DNA of 7,811 nt from Bdellovibrio sp. (GTDB lineage: Bacteria > Bdellovibrionota > Bdellovibrionia > Bdellovibrionales > Bdellovibrionaceae), in assembly GCA_017745015.1 (NCBI GenBank), contig JAGIAF010000024.1, positions 10,466 to 18,276 of the forward strand. The letters are read 5' to 3'. A program made the translations under genes and the position numbers. The notes under the pieces were generated by a model, which was not told the origin of the DNA, searched no databases, and was given only the letters and a program-made list of their open reading frames with translations. Below, piece by piece: positions 5,521 to 7,811 of the stretch. Each line of letters starts with the position of its first letter. Within the stretch, counting starts at the first letter, position 1.

Positions 5521-5608
5521 CCAAAATCTTCGCACACCAACCATCTAAGGATCTCCCACCTTCTGATCTATTTCATTTGATCAAGCCGAGAAATTTCTCA
5601 TCAAGCAA

Positions 5609-5745
5609 TTCTAAAGCTAATAAGTAAAGCTGCTCCGAAGGACGGCCTTAGCCGGCGCCACGATGGCGCGAACCGCAAAGCGGCGGCGACCGAGCCAGGA
5701 AGGCGTGCCGTCCGTAGCGTGCAGATTTAATTATTAGCTTTAGAA
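5609..5745. repeat. MITE-like / palindromic element with terminal inverted repeats and GC-rich core
   Basis: The ends 5609-5633 and 5721-5745 are inverted copies matching at 23 of 25 positions, including a perfect 15-bp outer part (TTCTAAAGCTAATAA). The 87 bases between them are about 70% GC, against AT-rich ends. They contain nested stems: GGACGGC with GCCGTCC (outer core), GCGCCA-CGA-TGGCGC, CCGC-AAA-GCGG and CGGC-CTTA-GCCG. The whole could fold as a long arm topped by a branched head. There is no coding frame and no clear target-site duplication. It may be a non-autonomous mobile element, a REP-type intergenic repeat or a structured RNA. Copy number in the genome would decide and cannot be seen here. 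Confidence 0.6.
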
Positions 5746-5782
5746 CCCCGCTCGAAGCGAGAACGAAAACTCACGGACGTAG

Positions 5783-5825
5783 AAAAAGAAAAAGGCCAGC
5801 AAGGAGGGGATCCGCTGACCTTTTT
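5783..5825 (-). terminator. Second (distal) terminator of the minus-strand exported protein gene
   Basis: A 12-bp stem with one mismatch (5789-5800 with 5814-5825, AAAAAGGCCAGC against GCTGACCTTTTT) has a 13-base loop containing GGAGGGGATCC. On the minus strand it is followed by TTTTTCTTTTTCT. Some activity on the plus strand is possible but that side lacks a T run beyond the stem. Confidence 0.75.
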
Positions 5826-5834
5826 AAGGGGATT

Positions 5835-5875
5835 AAAAAAATGATCTCAGCCCACGGAGGGGATTGGGGCTGAGA
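5835..5875 (-). terminator. First (proximal) terminator of the minus-strand exported protein gene
   Basis: A 9-bp perfect stem TCTCAGCCC/GGGCTGAGA (5845-5853 with 5867-5875) has a 13-base loop containing GGAGGGGAT. On the minus strand a run of seven T follows three bases after the stem. It starts 18 bases after the stop at 5894. Confidence 0.85.
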
Positions 5876-5893
5876 CCCGTATGATCAAGGTTA

Positions 5894-6289
5894 TTATCTA
5901 ACCTCAGAGATACCAAACACAACAAAGACAACTGTCTTATTTCCAGAGGCGATTCCCGGGAGGGGATCCACAGAATCGCGCCCATAATTCGGAGTAAGAG
6001 AGTGCTCTTGTTCAATACCGCTAATCACAACTTGAGAACCAACGAAAGGCGTTAGGTCGAAATCTGCTTTCAGAACGATTGCATTTTGCTGATCAAGAAC
6101 CAAAACGAACGTTCCATCAGCCAAAGTTGCAAGTTCACCTACGCGAGTCTGATAACCATAATTTTCAGAATTTGAACCCGTGATTTCTTCGCCGTTGATT
6201 GCAAGATTTGGAAGTACACCAGCGCGAGCCACTGCGGAAATCGCAAGGACGATCAAGATGTATACGGCAATCAAAGCGTTCTTTACCAC
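5894..6289 (-). CDS. Small exported protein, possible OB-type beta-barrel, function unknown
   Basis: This 131-residue protein begins with GTG. Its Sec signal peptide (MVKN, hydrophobic core to residue 20, cleavage motif ARA before Gly24) leaves a mature protein of about 108 residues without cysteine. The pattern VGELATLADGTFVLVLDQ, then AIVLKADFDLTPFVGSQVVISGIEQEH is like the strand order of small periplasmic OB-fold proteins (strand - loop - strand with a DG turn, then a Val-Gly-x-x-Val-x-x-x-Gly strand). This is resemblance by eye, not a family assignment. The GTG start is supported by SD AGGAGA (6298-6303), nine bases ahead, and no better ATG lies upstream. Two tandem terminators follow. 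The gene is divergent from the GYF-TPR gene across 262 bases. Confidence 0.78.
   Translation of the reverse strand: MVKNALIAVYILIVLAISAVARAGVLPNLAINGEEITGSNSENYGYQTRVGELATLADGTFVLVLDQQNAIVLKADFDLTPFVGSQVVISGIEQEHSLTPNYGRDSVDPLPGIASGNKTVVFVVFGISEVR
5949..5979. other. In-gene hairpin carrying a further copy of the GGAGGGGATCC loop
   Basis: GCGATTC (5949-5955) pairs perfectly with GAATCGC (5973-5979) around a 17-base loop containing GGAGGGGATCC. It lies inside the coding region of the minus-strand exported protein (residues around DSVDPLPG). Confidence 0.5.
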
Positions 6290-6319
6290 GGTTGCGTTCT
6301 CCTAAAATAACGTCAGACA

Positions 6320-6347
6320 TATCTACCTAGAGCAAGGTCTGTGCCAA
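6320..6347 (-). promoter_or_regulatory. Candidate promoter of the minus-strand exported protein
   Basis: On the minus strand, TTGGCA (6342-6347, 5 of 6 to the -35 consensus) lies 16 bases before TAGATA (6320-6325, weak -10). The predicted start near 6313 gives a leader of about 24 bases that includes the SD at 6298-6303. Confidence 0.4.
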
Positions 6348-6416
6348 TATGAGACACTTCTCCAGATCTCGTATATTCAAGATGGCGTTATTTTTATCCG
6401 ATCCGCGCACTCGAAC

Positions 6417-6466
6417 TGGAACCAAAGGTAATTCCAGAATGGGTATCAGGTTCAAGTTTGGAACCA
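6417..6466. repeat. TGGAACCA direct repeats 42 bp apart with local hairpins
   Basis: TGGAACCA occurs at 6417-6424 and 6459-6466, a period of 42 bases or about four helical turns. The region also has hairpins CTGGAA/TTCCAG (6416-6421 with 6432-6437) and GGTTC/GAACC (6449-6453 with 6461-6465). It lies about 70-120 bases upstream of the GYF-TPR gene and could be a protein binding region. Confidence 0.3.
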
Positions 6467-6536
6467 GTTTCCTTGACCAAAGCACAGACCTTGAATCGTG
6501 TTGAAGCCGACCCGTGTGCCTTGGCAAAAAAGTCAG

Positions 6537-6542
6537 TATAAT
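6537..6542 (+). promoter_or_regulatory. Perfect -10 box directly ahead of the GYF-TPR gene
   Basis: TATAAT ends nine bases before the ATG at 6552. With normal spacing transcription would begin at about 6549-6550, leaving a leader of only two or three bases. No fitting -35 hexamer is seen at 16-18 bases; TTGGCA at 6521-6526 is too close. Confidence 0.5.
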
Positions 6543-6551
6543 CAAGCATCT

Positions 6552-7811
6552 ATGTCACGTATACAGGTCACCTGGGTAGTCCGCACTCGAAATGGGCAAG
6601 TTAAAGGCCCTTATTCTACTGAAGCCATTCTTCGCATGATTGGTGAGGGTGTGTTTTCGGGTCAGGAGATGATTTCGAAATTGCCTGATGGCCAATGGAC
6701 TCAGATCTCTAAAGAAACTGCTTTCTATGACAAACTTCTTGAGGCACTCGAAGGAGTTGTTGAAGTCGATCCGAAAAAAGCGGCGAAGATGGAAGCCGAG
6801 ACTGTGATCATGAAGCCTCCGACAACAGCGGGTGGTGCGCATACAGCAACCGGTGCAAATACAACTAATAATAATTCTTTGCCTGGTGGTCCTTCTAAAG
6901 AGAGTTTTGCGAAGCTTCGTGTGGAAGTTGATAAGGCACCTGCCATTGATGTTTATCAAGCGCCGTCGCAGATTGCTCCCGCTTCTATTCCCGGAAGTGT
7001 AACAGCGAATGATGTTAAAAAAGGCTCAGTGATTGATCTCTCTAATGTGAAGAGCATGGAGAAAGATGAAGTTGTAAAAAAGCTAAAAGGTCCATTTGCG
7101 ATCTTGTTAGTGATTTTACTTTTGGGCGTATGGTTGCTATGGGATTCGGGGCCCGCGCGCGGAGATAAGATTCATCTTTTAGCTCCTGGGAAAAGCACTG
7201 CGAATCTTTCAGATGGTGATGTTAAGAAAAAATTGAATGAAGCTTTATTTGCGATGGAGCAAGACACATTTGAGTCTTACTTGGATGCGCAAAATAAATT
7301 GGTTTCTATTATTGAGGGTGCTCCGACAAACTTAGAGGTGCGTGCGCTTCTTTGTACGGTGTATCGAGAGTTGTGGCCGTTTGCGAAGCAAGATGCTCAA
7401 GATCAAAAAACGATTGCGATGGTGACACAAGGAACTCGCGCGATCAACGTGGTGAGTCCGTTTGGTCAAGTCTGTGAAGCAGTGAAGTTGATGACGACAG
7501 GTCGCTATAAGGAAGCTCGTGGCACTGTCGAAGCGACGTTAGAGGGCACAGAGCCCTTCTCCCTCCTCCCCGTTTTGTATGACTATAAAGCAGAGTTGCT
7601 AGCGTTTGAGCGCGATTTTGCGAATGCTGTTCCGTACTATCAAAAAGCGGCTCAGCTTTGGGATAAATGGTTACGCCCACAGGTGGCGCTGGCTCAGCTT
7701 TACATCTCTCAAGAAAATTTTGCGGAGGCATCGCAAGTTTTGCGCGGAGTTTTGACCAGAAATCCAAAACATCGTGAAGCAAAAATTTTGATGGGGATTA
7801 CTGAGTATCGC
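6552..7811 (+). CDS. GYF-domain, single-pass membrane, TPR protein (3' end outside the window)
   Basis: An open frame of 420 codons runs off the window end without a stop. Residues 5-62 look like a bacterial GYF_2-type domain: W8, then NGQVKGPYS (14-22), AILRMIGEG and LPDGQWTQI (44-52); GYF domains bind proline-rich peptides. Residues 70-175 form a low-complexity linker rich in Ala, Thr, Pro and Asn (PP at 89-90, further prolines at 111, 114, 130, 138, 143, 147). Residues 181-197 are one transmembrane helix preceded by KKLK, which predicts an N-in, C-out topology. The rest is helical with TPR-like units at about 342-374 and 376-409, a third beginning at 410. So a cytoplasmic GYF domain is joined to a periplasmic TPR array. 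No SD precedes the ATG; upstream in-frame GTG codons at 6498 and 6516 also lack one, and starting at the ATG leaves the GYF domain whole. The function is unknown; a scaffold linking cytoplasm and envelope is my inference. Confidence 0.88.
   Translation, partial: MSRIQVTWVVRTRNGQVKGPYSTEAILRMIGEGVFSGQEMISKLPDGQWTQISKETAFYDKLLEALEGVVEVDPKKAAKMEAETVIMKPPTTAGGAHTATGANTTNNNSLPGGPSKESFAKLRVEVDKAPAIDVYQAPSQIAPASIPGSVTANDVKKGSVIDLSNVKSMEKDEVVKKLKGPFAILLVILLLGVWLLWDSGPARGDKIHLLAPGKSTANLSDGDVKKKLNEALFAMEQDTFESYLDAQNKLVSIIEGAPTNLEVRALLCTVYRELWPFAKQDAQDQKTIAMVTQGTRAINVVSPFGQVCEAVKLMTTGRYKEARGTVEATLEGTEPFSLLPVLYDYKAELLAFERDFANAVPYYQKAAQLWDKWLRPQVALAQLYISQENFAEASQVLRGVLTRNPKHREAKILMGITEYR

Larger units (their letters stand above)
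5521..5893. other. Gene-free interval of 373 bases rich in secondary structure
   Basis: I see no credible coding frame here. From left to right it holds 88 bases of plain AT-leaning sequence with a 12-bp palindrome GAGAAATTTCTC (5588-5599), the inverted-repeat element at 5609-5745, a short hairpin around GCTCGAAGCGAG (about 5749-5761), and two tandem minus-strand terminators (5783-5875) belonging to the gene that ends at 5894. Confidence 0.8.

Noticed and set aside
5609..5745. Reading the GC-rich element as a tRNA, CRISPR repeat or small coding gene
   Set aside because: There is no cloverleaf, no spaced repeats and no SD with an open frame; inverted ends explain the structure better.
6390..6480. 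tRNA-like fragments (GTTCGAGT on the minus strand, GGTTCAAGT on the plus strand)
   Set aside because: The flanking bases do not pair as T-arm or acceptor stems and no cloverleaf can be formed.
6349..6504. 51-codon plus-strand frame (MRHFSRSRIFKMALFL and onward) ahead of the GYF-TPR gene
   Set aside because: The SD-like AAGG is too far from the ATG, no family is recognised, and it covers the divergent promoter region with repeats; more likely regulatory DNA. A homologue search would settle it.
6521..6542. Sigma54 (-24/-12) promoter at TTGGCA ahead of the GYF-TPR gene
   Set aside because: The -12 element TTGCA is not present at the required distance; the perfect TATAAT fits a sigma70-type -10 better.
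6327..6545. 72-codon minus-strand frame between the divergent genes
   Set aside because: It overlaps both candidate promoters, and has no SD and no recognisable domain.
6555..6959. Minus-strand frames opposite the GYF-TPR gene (also 7444-7782)
   Set aside because: They are shadows of the 420-codon plus-strand frame, which has the domain pattern and codon use of a real gene.

Overview
The window looks like a chromosomal housekeeping stretch from a Gram-negative bacterium, most likely a Bdellovibrio-type (Bdellovibrionota/deltaproteobacterial) genome. The reasons are moderate GC, Gram-negative lipoprotein and Sec signals, the gene order rho - L31 - prfA - prmC - murA, and many small lineage-specific secreted proteins. 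The species call is inference; the housekeeping identities are firm.

Layout: (1) 1-643 holds the C-terminal half of Rho and its intrinsic terminator. (2) 643-1640 carries two small exported proteins on the minus strand, a Cys-rich lipoprotein and a secreted protein of unknown function, placed between rho and the L31 gene. (3) 1721-2281 holds zinc-independent L31 (rpmE2) with a structured upstream region, followed by a compact leader before prfA. That leader contains a Shine-Dalgarno (SD) inside a small hairpin, an AUG-UGA start-stop, an overlapping 25-codon ORF and an intrinsic-terminator-like hairpin. (4) 2282-5488 is a tight prfA - prmC - murA operon (5-nt gap, then 8-nt overlap) closed by a strong terminator. 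(5) 5521-5893 has no gene but is dense in structure: a 137-bp GC-rich element bounded by 25-bp imperfect terminal inverted repeats, then two tandem minus-strand terminators whose loops share a sequence. (6) 5894-6289 encodes a small minus-strand exported protein. (7) 6552-7811 (runs off the end) encodes a plus-strand GYF - transmembrane - TPR protein with no SD and a perfect -10 box only 9 bases before its ATG.

Functionally, Rho ends transcription, L31 is a ribosomal protein, RF1 reads UAA/UAG stops, PrmC methylates the GGQ glutamine of RF1 and RF2, and MurA commits UDP-GlcNAc to peptidoglycan. The operon therefore links translation termination to wall synthesis. The most interesting possibility is that prfA-prmC expression senses termination efficiency, through the AUG-UGA/terminator leader and through the UAG stop of prfA with a backup UGA overlapping the prmC start codon. 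This hypothesis rests on sequence layout alone. The GYF-TM-TPR protein and the inverted-repeat element are the best candidates for undescribed biology in the right-hand part.
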